Below are positions 1-9,322 of a stretch of 64,000 bases of DNA, piece after piece. The DNA is taken from contig NZ_JAUYUD010000106.1 in the NCBI RefSeq assembly GCF_030692605.1, positions 1 through 64,000 on the forward strand, read 5' to 3'. The notes beneath the pieces are model-generated. The model made no database searches. It was not told the DNA's origin and was given only the letters and a program-made list of their open reading frames with translations. A program made the translations under genes and the position numbers. Each line of letters starts with the position of its first letter. The stretch's first letter is position 1. This DNA is from Lutibacter sp. (lineage in GTDB: Bacteria > Bacteroidota > Bacteroidia > Flavobacteriales > Flavobacteriaceae).

Positions 1-110
1 AGTATCGTTTGTTGTTGGTTGTAATGTCTGAAATTCATAGTTAAGTATCTGTATATCAATGATTAAATATACAAAAAACTAATAAAACTTCCAAATAAAA
101 GTATAAATAA

Positions 111-135
111 ACCGTCTCTAGTTGTGAGACAGCTT
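111..135 (+). terminator. possible terminator hairpin
   Basis: GTCTC at 114-118 pairs with GAGAC at 126-130 around a 7-base loop, followed by a T-rich run. It resembles the intrinsic terminators of this lineage, but the stem is short and no upstream gene is visible in bases 1-110, so it would serve a gene that ends before the window. Confidence 0.3.
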
Positions 136-173
136 CTTTTATTGCTATTATTTGGGTTTTATCCTTCTGGTTG

Positions 174-245
174 AGCTTTCTTCTATTCCTTTTTTTACAA
201 TTCCACTCCGTTTTATTGTAAAAAAGGATGTCGCTGCAATCCCTA
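174..245. repeat. degenerate dispersed hairpin element
   Basis: A long hairpin: CCTTTTTTTACAA near 188-200 pairs with TTGTAAAAAAGG at 216-227, flanked by GAGCTTTC on one side and GTCGCTGCAATCCCT on the other. From memory, flavobacterial genomes carry an abundant intergenic element of this layout (AGGGAT..GCAGCG..ATCCTTTTTT..hairpin..GGAAAGC). This copy looks decayed. The rest of 1-357 holds no convincing gene. Confidence 0.45.
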
Positions 246-357
246 ATGCATTATTAAATCGTCAGTATCAACTTATTTCGGCATTGTATCCAATTTTTCA
301 TTAATCATTATTAGAACATACATTTCAACTGACCCAATGACCGATTGATGAAAAAGC

Positions 358-813
358 CTAATTTATTTCCAAAATAGTAGCGTCATTAAATCGTATAATA
401 GCACCAACTGTTTTACCAAGCAGCTGTTTTCCGATAGGAGAATTTGTTGAAATCGCAAAATAATCAACCAAATCAATTGTGATTTTTCCAGCACTTATGG
501 CTAAATAGTAATTCACTTTTGTAGTTTTAATTAAACTCCCTAAACAAATACTATCTGAAGATTTTTTAATTGAAATTTTTGTTAGTATTTCTTTCATTTC
601 AATTACAGACGCTAATTGTTGACTCGTTTTTTCCATTTCCAATTGCAACATAGCTCTTCCGATTTCGTGTTTATCTCCTGCTGAGCTTTTTGTTTCTGCT
701 GTTAAATCGTTTTTAAAAGATTGCATCACAGTTTCAATAGTCTTGTATCTCTCATCTACAAAAAGTACACAAGCTTCAAACAATTTCTTTTTAACTTTAA
801 CGTAGTTCATCAT
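358..813 (-). CDS. GreA/GreB-like C-terminal domain protein
   Basis: The 151-aa product has a charged helical N-terminal half and a C-terminal part (ISTNSPIGKQLLGKTVGA then ILEI) that matches the FKBP-like C-terminal domain of transcription elongation factors GreA/GreB. It is probably an RNA polymerase secondary-channel or nucleoside diphosphate kinase regulator (Rnk)-type protein; Bacteroidetes homologues are often mislabelled 3-oxoacyl-ACP synthase. I chose the ATG at 813, the first of two consecutive ATGs; an upstream TTG at 837 would add eight residues. The N-terminal half is not clearly the GreA coiled coil, so true cleavage-factor activity is uncertain. It is divergent from the radical SAM gene. 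Confidence 0.7.
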   Translation of the reverse strand: MMNYVKVKKKLFEACVLFVDERYKTIETVMQSFKNDLTAETKSSAGDKHEIGRAMLQLEMEKTSQQLASVIEMKEILTKISIKKSSDSICLGSLIKTTKVNYYLAISAGKITIDLVDYFAISTNSPIGKQLLGKTVGAIIRFNDATILEIN

Positions 814-877
814 AATTAGCTTGTAAAAATAACCCAATCCATAATGTTTTAATAATTTTACGCTATAATTTTTAAAA

Positions 878-1813
878 ATGAAATTTACAGGAAAACGTTA
901 TTTAGATTATACCTCTTTTATTAAATCTACATTTGGTGAAAGAGTTCAAAAAATATCATTAGATATTGGTTTTTCTTGTCCAAACAGAGATGGTTCCAAA
1001 GGGTATGGAGGCTGTACTTATTGTAACAATAATACATTTAATCCTGATTATTGTGAACCTTCAAAATCTGTTAAGCTTCAACTTGAAGAAGGTATATCAT
1101 TCTTTTCGAAAAAATATAAAGTACAACAATACTTAGCTTATTTTCAGGCATATACAAATACATATTCAGATATTGAATCGCTAAAAAAAATGTATGAGGA
1201 AGCTTTAAATATTGAAGGAGTTATTGGTTTGGTAATTGGTACGCGTCCCGATTGTATTTCAGATGAAGTAATTGAACACTTGTCTCTTTTATCAAAAAAG
1301 TACTTTATTTCATTAGAATTTGGAGTTGAAAGTACATTAAATAAAACCTTGGAAAAAGTAAACCGTTGCCATACATTTGAAGAAACCCAACAAGCTTTTT
1401 CAGCTTGTAAAAACAAAGGATTTCATTTAGGAGCTCATTTAGTTATTGGTTTACCTGGCGAAACTAAAGAAGAACTTTTAAATCACGCCATAGAGGTTTC
1501 GAAATTACCAATAGATACTTTAAAGCTACATCATTTACAAATTGTAAAAAATTCGGTGATGGCGGCTCAATATAAAAGAAATCCAGAAAATTTCGATTTG
1601 TTTACTTCAGAAGAATACATTGAGTTTATTTCAGAATTTATTGGCATTTTACGACCAAATATAATAATTGAACGGTTTATTAGCGAAACGCCTTCTGATT
1701 TATTAATTGCTCCAAATTGGAACAAGTTGAAAAACTTTGAGATAATGGCTAAAATTGATAAAAAATTAGAAGAAAAAAATACATTTCAAGGTAAATTTTA
1801 CACTGAAAATTAA
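878..1813 (+). CDS. YhcC-type radical SAM protein (TIGR01212 family)
   Basis: A 311-aa radical SAM protein. The three cluster cysteines are C34, C46 and C49 in the spaced pattern C-x11-C-x2-C, which is typical of the YhcC/TIGR01212 family rather than the usual CxxxCxxC. LEFGVES and the GxHLVIGLPGET segment are the conserved SAM-binding strands. Length matches the family (about 300 aa). Family members are related to Elp3/HemN-like enzymes, but the substrate is unknown. It stands alone, with a 240-bp gap before the next gene. Confidence 0.88.
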   Translation: MKFTGKRYLDYTSFIKSTFGERVQKISLDIGFSCPNRDGSKGYGGCTYCNNNTFNPDYCEPSKSVKLQLEEGISFFSKKYKVQQYLAYFQAYTNTYSDIESLKKMYEEALNIEGVIGLVIGTRPDCISDEVIEHLSLLSKKYFISLEFGVESTLNKTLEKVNRCHTFEETQQAFSACKNKGFHLGAHLVIGLPGETKEELLNHAIEVSKLPIDTLKLHHLQIVKNSVMAAQYKRNPENFDLFTSEEYIEFISEFIGILRPNIIIERFISETPSDLLIAPNWNKLKNFEIMAKIDKKLEEKNTFQGKFYTEN

Positions 1814-1841
1814 TTTGTGTTTATATTATTTGTAAGTTTAA

Positions 1842-1935
1842 CCTATGAAACGAGCAAGCTAAAAAGCTTATCATACTATAAAATGACTTATAGCGAACAG
1901 CATGTGACCGTTAAAAAAAATAACATAGACGCATG
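1842..1935 (+). repeat. dispersed ~95-bp element, copy 1
   Basis: This segment aligns with 62050-62140. Shared blocks are CTATGAA-CGAGCA at the left end and ATAGCGAACAGCAT in the middle, and both copies end at an ATGA. The middle is diverged. Copy 2 abuts the start codon of the acyltransferase gene. Copy 1 abuts a 20-codon ORF at 1933-1995 of doubtful reality. No protein function is assigned; it could be a leader-type or REP-like element. Confidence 0.5.
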
Positions 1936-2053
1936 AAAATAACTTCAATAAAAAACATTTCTGAAATGCCCTGGATTTTTATTCCGGGTTTATAAATACT
2001 TCCTTTTCTTCAACAGTCAAACTTTTAAATTTTTTAACTTTAAACTCAAAAAA

Positions 2054-3187
2054 ATGAGCAATATAATTATATTAGGCGCCGGTATGGTTGGTAGCACAAT
2101 GGCTATTGATTTGTCAAAAAAACATGATGTTACAATTACAGATTTTAATGAAAAGGCATTAGAAAATGCAATCAAAAAATGTGATAAATTAATTCCTGAA
2201 GTTTTAGATGTAACCAATAAATTGCTTCTTCAAGAAACCATAAAACCCTTCGATTTAGTTATTTGTGCAGTGCCAGGATTTTTAGGTTTCGAAACTTTAA
2301 AATCGATTATTGAAGCTGAAAAAAATGTAATTGATATTTCGTTTTTTCCAGAAAACTCATTGGAATTAGATGCTTTAGCTAAAGAAAAAAATGTTACCGC
2401 AATTGTAGATTGTGGTGTTGCACCTGGAATGGGAAATATTATTTTAGGGTATTACAATGAAAAATTAAAATTAACAGATTTTGAATGTTTGGTTGGTGGT
2501 TTGCCAAAAATAAAAAAATGGCCATTTAGTTACAAGGCTCCTTTTTCTCCTGTCGATGTTATTGAAGAATATACGCGACCAGCTCGTTATGTAGAAAACG
2601 GTCATATCGTTGTAAAAGAAGCCCTGTCTGATTGTGAATTTGTTGATTTTGAAAATGTTGGAACCCTAGAATCGTTTAATTCTGATGGATTGCGTTCTAT
2701 TATTTTTACGATGCCACATATAAAAAACATGAAAGAAAAAACCTTGCGTTACCCAGATCATATTGAATATATTAAAGTGTTAAAAGCAAGTGGCTTTTTT
2801 AGTGAAGGAAAAATAATGATAAACGGAACTGAAGTTTCACCTTTAGATTTTACTTCAAAAATATTATTTAATGAATGGAAATTAGGTGATACGGAACCTG
2901 AAATAACCGTAATGCGAATTACCTTAAAAGGAACAAACGAAAAAGGTGAAAATAAAACTATAGTTTATAATTTACACGATGAATTCTGTCCCAAAACAAA
3001 CACCTCTTCTATGGCTCGTACAACAGGGTACACAGCGACTGCTGCAGCAAACATGTTTTTAGATGGTTTATTTAAAGAAAAAGGTGTTTTTCCACCAGAA
3101 TTAGTAGGTAAACATGAAGTTTGTTTCAATTATATTTTAAACTATTTAGAAGCAAGAAATGTGATTTATACATTAAAAGAATCATAA
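2054..3187 (+). CDS. saccharopine dehydrogenase-like NAD(P)-binding protein
   Basis: The 377-aa protein starts with a Rossmann nucleotide-binding loop, GAGMVG at residues 8-13, followed by an acidic strand end (ITDFN). The C-terminal half contains a conserved substrate-domain signature (RTTGYTATAAANMFLDG). This architecture is that of the saccharopine dehydrogenase (glutamate-forming) / carboxynorspermidine synthase superfamily, so an amino-acid or polyamine imine reductase role is likely. No lysine-degradation partner lies next to it. Confident on fold, less on substrate. Confidence 0.8.
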   Translation: MSNIIILGAGMVGSTMAIDLSKKHDVTITDFNEKALENAIKKCDKLIPEVLDVTNKLLLQETIKPFDLVICAVPGFLGFETLKSIIEAEKNVIDISFFPENSLELDALAKEKNVTAIVDCGVAPGMGNIILGYYNEKLKLTDFECLVGGLPKIKKWPFSYKAPFSPVDVIEEYTRPARYVENGHIVVKEALSDCEFVDFENVGTLESFNSDGLRSIIFTMPHIKNMKEKTLRYPDHIEYIKVLKASGFFSEGKIMINGTEVSPLDFTSKILFNEWKLGDTEPEITVMRITLKGTNEKGENKTIVYNLHDEFCPKTNTSSMARTTGYTATAAANMFLDGLFKEKGVFPPELVGKHEVCFNYILNYLEARNVIYTLKES

Positions 3188-3190
3188 TAC

Positions 3191-3295
3191 AGTCTTTGTT
3201 GTCATTCCTACGAAGGCGGAATCCATAACTACATCTTTAAACAGATACCTTTAGGAGTTTCTCTTCGTATATACGTGGACAGTTATAACAGCTAT
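3191..3295. repeat. REP-like intergenic sequence
   Basis: The convergent gap between the dehydrogenase and dinB contains GTCATTCCTACGAAGGCGG (3201-3219). It resembles the ends of the GTCATTGCGA palindromic family seen at 37.2 and 43.4-43.9 kb. No complete inverted partner is obvious, so this is probably a half element. Confidence 0.35.
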
Positions 3296-4390
3296 TTAAA
3301 ACTCAAATTTTAATTGCACTTCAATAGGTTTTTCAATTTTTATTTTTGAATGAATGTTCAAATTTGAAACTGAAATTCCTAATAATCGAACAGAATTGAG
3401 TACTTTCTCTTGAAACAAGAGTTCTTTTACGGTTTCTAACAAAACAGCTCCTTCTTTTACAAAATAAGGCAAGGTTTTACTTCGGGTTTGAGTTTTAAAA
3501 TCGCTGTATTTTATTTTTAACGTAATGGTTTTTCCAGATACTTTCGTTTTTATCATTCGTTGCTCCAGTTCTTCCGAAATTTTTTCCAATTTTTGAAGCA
3601 TAAATAGTTCAGAAGTCAAATTGGTTATAAAGGTATGTTCAGCCGCTACTGATTTTCGTTTTCGGTTTGGCTTCACTTCACTAAAAAGGTTTCCTCTAAC
3701 AATATTGTAATAATGTATCCCCGAACTTTTAAAATGTTGTGTTAAAAATTCTTCGGTTTTTAGTTTTAAATCGCTTCCTTTAAAAATGCCTAAATTGTAC
3801 ATTTTAACAGCAGTAACCTTCCCTATACCATAAAATTTTTCGATAGGTAATTCTTCTAAAAAAGCAAACACTTCTTCTGGCTGAATTGTTTTTTGTCCGT
3901 TTGGTTTGTTAATATCGGAAGCAACTTTAGCAACAAATTTACTATTTGAAATACCAGCTGAAGCATTTAATTGCAACTCATCAAAAATTCGTTGTCTAAT
4001 TTCTTTTGCTATTAAACTTGCAGACGGATTTCCTTTTTTATTTATTGTAACATCTAAATAAGCTTCATCTAAAGAAAGTGGTTCAACCAAATCTGTATAT
4101 TCATGAAAAATTGCTCTAATTTTTTTTGAAATTTCATGGTATCGTTCAAATCGTGGTTTAACAAAAATTAAATGAGGACAATTCTTTTTTGCTTGCACGC
4201 CACTCATAGCCGATCGCACTCCAAATTTACGAGCTTCATAACTTGCCGCAGCAACTACTCCGCGCTCTCCACCACCTCCAACAGCAATAGGCTTTCCTCT
4301 TAATTCAGGATTATCGAGTTGCTCTACAGACGCATAAAAAGCATCCATGTCTATATGAATAATTTTGCGGTATTTGTTTATTTCAGCCAT
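3296..4390 (-). CDS. dinB: DNA polymerase IV (Y family)
   Basis: The 364-aa Y-family translesion polymerase has catalytic motif I, IIHIDMDAFYASVE, with D14, and motif III SLDEAYLD with D108 and E109. Together these hold the two Mg ions. The little-finger domain occupies roughly residues 240-350. The extreme C terminus, QLKFEF, resembles a beta-clamp binding motif. Length matches Pol IV. It begins just downstream of the gdhA terminator, and no SOS box was recognised upstream. It allows replication past lesions at the cost of fidelity. Confidence 0.95.
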   Translation of the reverse strand: MAEINKYRKIIHIDMDAFYASVEQLDNPELRGKPIAVGGGGERGVVAAASYEARKFGVRSAMSGVQAKKNCPHLIFVKPRFERYHEISKKIRAIFHEYTDLVEPLSLDEAYLDVTINKKGNPSASLIAKEIRQRIFDELQLNASAGISNSKFVAKVASDINKPNGQKTIQPEEVFAFLEELPIEKFYGIGKVTAVKMYNLGIFKGSDLKLKTEEFLTQHFKSSGIHYYNIVRGNLFSEVKPNRKRKSVAAEHTFITNLTSELFMLQKLEKISEELEQRMIKTKVSGKTITLKIKYSDFKTQTRSKTLPYFVKEGAVLLETVKELLFQEKVLNSVRLLGISVSNLNIHSKIKIEKPIEVQLKFEF

Positions 4391-4404
4391 TTGAACAAAT
4401 ATAT

Positions 4405-4440
4405 AAAAGAAAAAGGGCTGTTAAATAACAACCCTTTTTT
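4405..4440 (-). terminator. gdhA terminator
   Basis: On the minus strand AAAGGGTTGTT pairs with AACAGCCCTTT across a short AT loop (one mismatch) and is followed by TTTTTCTTTT. It lies 66 bases after the gdhA stop codon and directly upstream of the dinB start. Confidence 0.75.
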
Positions 4441-4505
4441 ATATTTCTAAATCTTAACCATATTCATTTCCCCTTTCACGAAAATGTCTTCAAAGATTAA
4501 GGAGA

Positions 4506-5843
4506 TTATATAATTCCCTGATCTAACATAGCATCTGCAACTTTAATAAATCCGGCAATATTAGCTCCTTTTACATAGTTAATATAACCATCATCTTGGG
4601 TTCCAAATTTTATACAAGCTTCGTGTATTGAAGTCATAATTTGAACTAATTTAGCATCAACTTCTTCCAATGTCCAATTTAATTTCATTGCATTTTGCGA
4701 CATTTCTAAACCTGAAACAGCAACTCCACCCGCATTTACTGCTTTCCCTGGAGCGTATAATATTTTTGCTTTATGAAACACATCTACTGCTTCTGGTGTG
4801 CAACCCATATTTGATACCTCGGCTACATACTTAGCTCCATTAGCAACTAATTTTATTGCATCGTCACCATTCAATTCATTTTGAGTGGCACAAGGCATGG
4901 CAATATCACAAGCAACTCCCCAAGGTTTTTCACCTGGATAGAATATAGCCTCTGAAAACTCTTCGGCATAAGGAGAAACAATATCGTTATTTGAGGCTCT
5001 TAATTGCAATAAGTAATCAATTTTTTCAGCATCTAAACCTTTTTTATCATAAATATAACCATCTGGACCCGAAATAGTAACAACTTTTCCACCAAATTCT
5101 GTAACTTTTAAAGCAACACCCCAAGTAACATTTCCAAAACCAGACAAGCTAACTATTTTTCCTTTGAAAGTGTCCTTTTTAGTATCTAGCATTTGTTTGG
5201 TAAAATAAGTCCCTCCAAATCCAGTTGCTTCTGGTCTAATTAAACTTCCTCCCCAATTTAATCCTTTTCCTGTAAAAACACCTGTGTTTTCCATTTGTAG
5301 TTTTTTGTACATACCGTACATAAAACCAATTTCTCTACCACCTGTTCCTATATCACCTGCTGGAACATCGGTATTTGGGCCAATAATTCTCCATAATTCT
5401 AACATAAAACCTTGGCAAAAACGCATAATTTCACCATCTGATTTTCCTTTTGGATTAAAATCAGATCCTCCTTTAGCTCCACCCATTGGCAATGTAGTAA
5501 GAGCATTTTTAAATATTTGCTCAAATCCTAAAAATTTAAGAATACTCAAATTAACACTAGGATGCAAACGAATTCCTCCTTTATATGGTCCAATGGCATT
5601 GTTAAACTGAACTCTGTAACCAATGTTTACTTGAACTTCACCAGCATCATCTACCCATGAAATTCTAAACGTTAAAATACGATCTGGTTCTACTAAACGC
5701 TCAATAATTTTTGCAGCCTCATATTGAGGATTTTCATTATAGATTGTTTCAATAGATTCTAACACTTCGTGCACTGCTTGTAGGTACTCTTGCTCTCCAG
5801 GATGTTTTGCTTCCAACCCGTTTAATATATTTTTTACGTTCAT
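4506..5843 (-). CDS. gdhA: NADP-specific glutamate dehydrogenase
   Basis: The 445-aa protein matches the hexameric bacterial enzyme (about 445-450 aa). It catalyses reductive amination of 2-oxoglutarate with ammonium in the cytoplasm. Visible motifs are YKGGIRLHPSVN, then PMGGAKGGSDFNPKGKS containing the catalytic lysine K124, and a dinucleotide-binding LSGFGNVTWG in the second domain. The length and the PMGGAKGG context favour the NADP-dependent assimilatory type. It is monocistronic, with its own terminator and a TAAATTTG element 48 bases upstream. Confidence 0.96.
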   Translation of the reverse strand: MNVKNILNGLEAKHPGEQEYLQAVHEVLESIETIYNENPQYEAAKIIERLVEPDRILTFRISWVDDAGEVQVNIGYRVQFNNAIGPYKGGIRLHPSVNLSILKFLGFEQIFKNALTTLPMGGAKGGSDFNPKGKSDGEIMRFCQGFMLELWRIIGPNTDVPAGDIGTGGREIGFMYGMYKKLQMENTGVFTGKGLNWGGSLIRPEATGFGGTYFTKQMLDTKKDTFKGKIVSLSGFGNVTWGVALKVTEFGGKVVTISGPDGYIYDKKGLDAEKIDYLLQLRASNNDIVSPYAEEFSEAIFYPGEKPWGVACDIAMPCATQNELNGDDAIKLVANGAKYVAEVSNMGCTPEAVDVFHKAKILYAPGKAVNAGGVAVSGLEMSQNAMKLNWTLEEVDAKLVQIMTSIHEACIKFGTQDDGYINYVKGANIAGFIKVADAMLDQGII

Positions 5844-5890
5844 ATTAGTTATGATTTATGACTTGTTGAAAATTATTTTAAATAGTAGTA

Positions 5891-5898
5891 CAAATTTA
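5891..5898 (-). promoter_or_regulatory. putative -7 element for gdhA
   Basis: The minus strand reads TAAATTTG, matching the Bacteroidetes TAnnTTTG consensus, 48 bases upstream of the gdhA ATG. No clean -33 TTTG was found, so this remains tentative. Confidence 0.4.
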
Positions 5899-6048
5899 CA
5901 TATATTAATTTCAATTTAGACATAAAAAATATTCAAATTTTTATACATATTACGGTTTTATTTGCAATATGTTAATAATTACAAATATATGTCATGCTAA
6001 AACAGGTAAAAATTATTAAATCAATAATATGATTGTATTTTTTTAATT

Positions 6049-9000
6049 TTACAAAAAACCCTGTGAATGAAAATCATTAGAAATATTTTCTTCTGTTTCT
6101 ATAGTATTATTGTATTTAAAATCTTCTTTAAAAATTGCTGCCTTATTGCTTTTTCCATCAATAATAATGGTTAAAGGGTTATTAAATTTTATATGTCTTA
6201 TGTAGGTGTCTTCAAAAACTGCAGTTTGATTGTCTAAATAATTTAAATCGAAAAAACCGTCACCTATAAAAGGATTAATTGTTATGTATCCCATTTTAAA
6301 TGATGTTAAATTTTGGAAAAAATGAGTTCCTTGACTTGGATCTATTCTAAAATTATGAAGTCCAGATTCTACAATTATTTTTGCAGCTGAAATTTGCGCC
6401 CAAATTACAGGAATTCCCAACCAAGGATCACTAGAACCCCAGCGTCCTGGACCTATTAAAATATAGTTTTTGTTGGCTTCAATAAATTTTTTATTAATTT
6501 TATCTACTGCCACTGCTATATCTCTTGTATTAGCTGGATTAAAGGTTTCGGGCTTAACATATACAATATCACAAATGCCATCATGTTTTCCATTTCCTAA
6601 TGCCGACTCAGAGTATATAATAGTATCTGAATTGTTAAAATTTTCTGGAAGATTGCTCGAAACATCAACACTTTCAACAATTGGTCTTATTTGTAAAAAA
6701 CTGAATTCTTTAGGTTGTCCTTCGGGAACATCTAGCTTAACCGCAAATTCAATTTCAATTGGATTTCTTATTTCTCGCTGTCCAATTCTTAATAAATCTT
6801 GAAGTATTTCAGGTAATGGAAATGTATTATATTTTAATATGTTATCGAAAGTTATTACTCTAATTCCATTATGTAAAACACCTGGTTTAATTATATTATT
6901 TTGTAAATCGTATGTTGAAGCTACAAATTTTAGCGAACCATGTTTTTCGGCATTTCTTATGGTAATTTTCTTTTTATTGATAGACTCATTTGTTGAAGCT
7001 ATATAACTGTCTGGATTTAAATCTAAACCATAAAAAAACTGTTGTGTATCTCTTTGTGTGGATCCAGGTGATGAAAGTTGTAATATCTTCTTTGAATGAT
7101 AAGGTGAAAAACGTAATGTTTTACCTCCACCTACAACAATTTCTCCTAATCCTAATGCAATGTGTGCAATACCTTCATTTGGTTTTTCGTTTCCAATTGG
7201 ATAAAAATTAATGGAACGTGCAACACCTGAAATATTTGGATAGTACACATCATCATATTGTTTACCTGTTACTTCTTGTAAAATAACAGCCATTTTATCT
7301 TCTTCAAAAGTATGGGAAATGGCTTTTAAATAAGCCTTGGTCCCTTGGAAAAAAGCAGATGCAATAACAGATTTAATAGCGTTAGAGGTCATTTCTAACA
7401 TTTTTATTTTTTGCGTATTAGGTATCATGTATGTTGCAAAAACACCTGCAAATGGCTGAAAATGAGAATCTTCTAAAACGCTTGACGACCTTATAGCAAT
7501 AGGAGCTTTGGTTGTTTTTAAAAATGCTCGAACATCATCCATCACCCATTTTGGTAATGATTTTGAAATAAATTCATTTAAAATTTCTTCATCGTTATTA
7601 CAGTTTGCAACAAAATTAATTAATTCGTGCTCTTCCATAAACTGATCATACACTTCGGTACTTAATACCACGGTTCGAGGTATAGAAATGTTTACCTCTT
7701 TATACTTGTTAAATAATTTATGGCGTTTTAAAAACGAATCTATAAATGCTAATCCTCTTCCTTTTCCTCCTAATGAGCCCTCACCAATTCTGGCAAAGCC
7801 TAAATATTCATCATATCGGTATTTATTAAATTTTACAATAACACCTCTTGATCTATAAACACGATATGCTTTAATTGCATTAATTAAAAAATCTCTAATT
7901 TGCTCTCCATCTTCAAAATCATCATATTCAACAGTACTAAACAAATTTGCTAAGGAAAAAAGGGCTCTTGATTTTAACCACTTAGAATATTCACTTCGTT
8001 TGGCGTGATATACAATTGAAGCTTCAGAAACAATGTCTAATGTTTTTTGAAAATTATTTAAATCCTTTACGGTTGCCAAAACTTTCATTTGTTCTGGATC
8101 CCAAAATTCAAAAGCGCCAAATGAAAAATATTTTGTAATATATTTTTTAATATCATCTCCTAGAGTTTCGGAGTGTTTATATAAAAATTTTCCTTTTAGT
8201 TCTAAAGCTCTTCCTTCATTTTTGTCATCGGATGATTGTATTAATACCGGAAAATAACGTTTATAATTACGCGCAAATTTTAAAAATTCAAAACCAGCTT
8301 CGGCATCCCTTTTTCCGTTTTTAAAATAACTAACATCCGAAATAACTCCTAAAAGATTGTCTTTATACTTTTCAAACAATTCGACACCTTCTTCAAAAGT
8401 AGTAGCCAGCAAAATTTTTGGTCGACCTCTCATAAGCATCATCCCTCTATGTTCATTTAGACCTTCAGACATAAATGAACGAGTTTGCTTTAAAATAACT
8501 TTATAAATAAGAGGTAAATATCTTGAATAAAACCGAAGTGAATCTTCAACCAATAAAATGGCTTTAACGCCAATTTGATTAATATCTTTTTCAGCATTCA
8601 TTCTATCTTCAGTAAGTTTTATAATTGCTAAAAAAATATCAACATTCCCATTCCAATGAAAAACAAAATCAATTATACCTGTATTTGCCTTATTAATTTT
8701 TTCTCTTAATTGAGATGAGTAATGACTAAGCGCCGCAATAGGCACAGTTGGAAATTCCTGTTTTATTATCTTAGACGTTTCAAATGCTTTGTAATCTCCA
8801 ATATCCAGCCATGTAATTACTAAATCTATTTTATCTGAATTAAGAACTTTTATGGCTCTTCTTGCTGAATTGGCATGAATAAAACTTGGTGGATATCTTA
8901 AACTTAAGGCAGTATATTCATTAAAAATACGTTCGTCAATTCTACCATCTTCCTCTAACATATAGAAATCATAGTTAGAACAAACTATTAAAACTTTATT

Positions 9001-9081
9001 TATTCTATTTTGCATTAATTCATTAAATGCAACATCTTCAAATTCATATTTTTTTAAATCTGGTAATGGATTTTTGCTCAT
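6049..9081 (-). CDS. receiver plus PEP-synthase-type ATP-grasp protein
   Basis: A 1010-aa Bacteroidetes-type protein. Residues about 29-160 form a degenerate receiver-like domain with no acidic pair. Residues about 173-320 form a receiver with its key residues in place: the acidic pair in LLVEDSLRFY, an aspartate in GVISDVSYF, a serine in LIQSS and a lysine in LYKHSE. A pyruvate-phosphate dikinase N-terminal ATP-grasp domain follows (SLGGKGRGLAF, then IAIRSSSVLED, then LQIRPIVE). The swivelling phosphohistidine domain and the PEP TIM barrel of real PEP synthase are absent; the last ~190 residues (including IGPGRWGSSDPW) are unassigned. So it is unlikely to make PEP alone. I infer a phosphorelay-controlled nucleotide-binding or phosphotransfer protein. 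It is divergent from pheS. Confidence 0.75.
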   Translation of the reverse strand: MSKNPLPDLKKYEFEDVAFNELMQNRINKVLIVCSNYDFYMLEEDGRIDERIFNEYTALSLRYPPSFIHANSARRAIKVLNSDKIDLVITWLDIGDYKAFETSKIIKQEFPTVPIAALSHYSSQLREKINKANTGIIDFVFHWNGNVDIFLAIIKLTEDRMNAEKDINQIGVKAILLVEDSLRFYSRYLPLIYKVILKQTRSFMSEGLNEHRGMMLMRGRPKILLATTFEEGVELFEKYKDNLLGVISDVSYFKNGKRDAEAGFEFLKFARNYKRYFPVLIQSSDDKNEGRALELKGKFLYKHSETLGDDIKKYITKYFSFGAFEFWDPEQMKVLATVKDLNNFQKTLDIVSEASIVYHAKRSEYSKWLKSRALFSLANLFSTVEYDDFEDGEQIRDFLINAIKAYRVYRSRGVIVKFNKYRYDEYLGFARIGEGSLGGKGRGLAFIDSFLKRHKLFNKYKEVNISIPRTVVLSTEVYDQFMEEHELINFVANCNNDEEILNEFISKSLPKWVMDDVRAFLKTTKAPIAIRSSSVLEDSHFQPFAGVFATYMIPNTQKIKMLEMTSNAIKSVIASAFFQGTKAYLKAISHTFEEDKMAVILQEVTGKQYDDVYYPNISGVARSINFYPIGNEKPNEGIAHIALGLGEIVVGGGKTLRFSPYHSKKILQLSSPGSTQRDTQQFFYGLDLNPDSYIASTNESINKKKITIRNAEKHGSLKFVASTYDLQNNIIKPGVLHNGIRVITFDNILKYNTFPLPEILQDLLRIGQREIRNPIEIEFAVKLDVPEGQPKEFSFLQIRPIVESVDVSSNLPENFNNSDTIIYSESALGNGKHDGICDIVYVKPETFNPANTRDIAVAVDKINKKFIEANKNYILIGPGRWGSSDPWLGIPVIWAQISAAKIIVESGLHNFRIDPSQGTHFFQNLTSFKMGYITINPFIGDGFFDLNYLDNQTAVFEDTYIRHIKFNNPLTIIIDGKSNKAAIFKEDFKYNNTIETEENISNDFHSQGFL

Positions 9082-9293
9082 ATAGTTTAATGCTAAAATT
9101 TAATAATGCAAGATAGAATAATAACACTAAATTACTATAATTTTATTATGAATAGTTGGCATATTACTAAATTATTGATGTAAAAAACTTGATTTTCTAC
9201 TAAGTTTTACCAACAATAAACATCTAATTTTATAATTAAAAATTCGCTAATTACTAAGTTAATACTTATTCCTTTTTTAAAAATAAAAATGTT

Positions 9294-9301
9294 TAAATTT
9301 G
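9294..9301 (+). promoter_or_regulatory. putative -7 element for pheS
   Basis: TAAATTTG matches TAnnTTTG 22 bases upstream of the pheS ATG, giving a leader of roughly 15 nt. Confidence 0.5.
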
Positions 9302-9322
9302 CAACTTAACTTTAGAAGAAAA

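Noticed and set aside
1933-1995. 20-codon ORF after dispersed element copy 1
   Set aside because: Too short to support, and the equivalent position in copy 2 is the real plsC start, not a homologous peptide.
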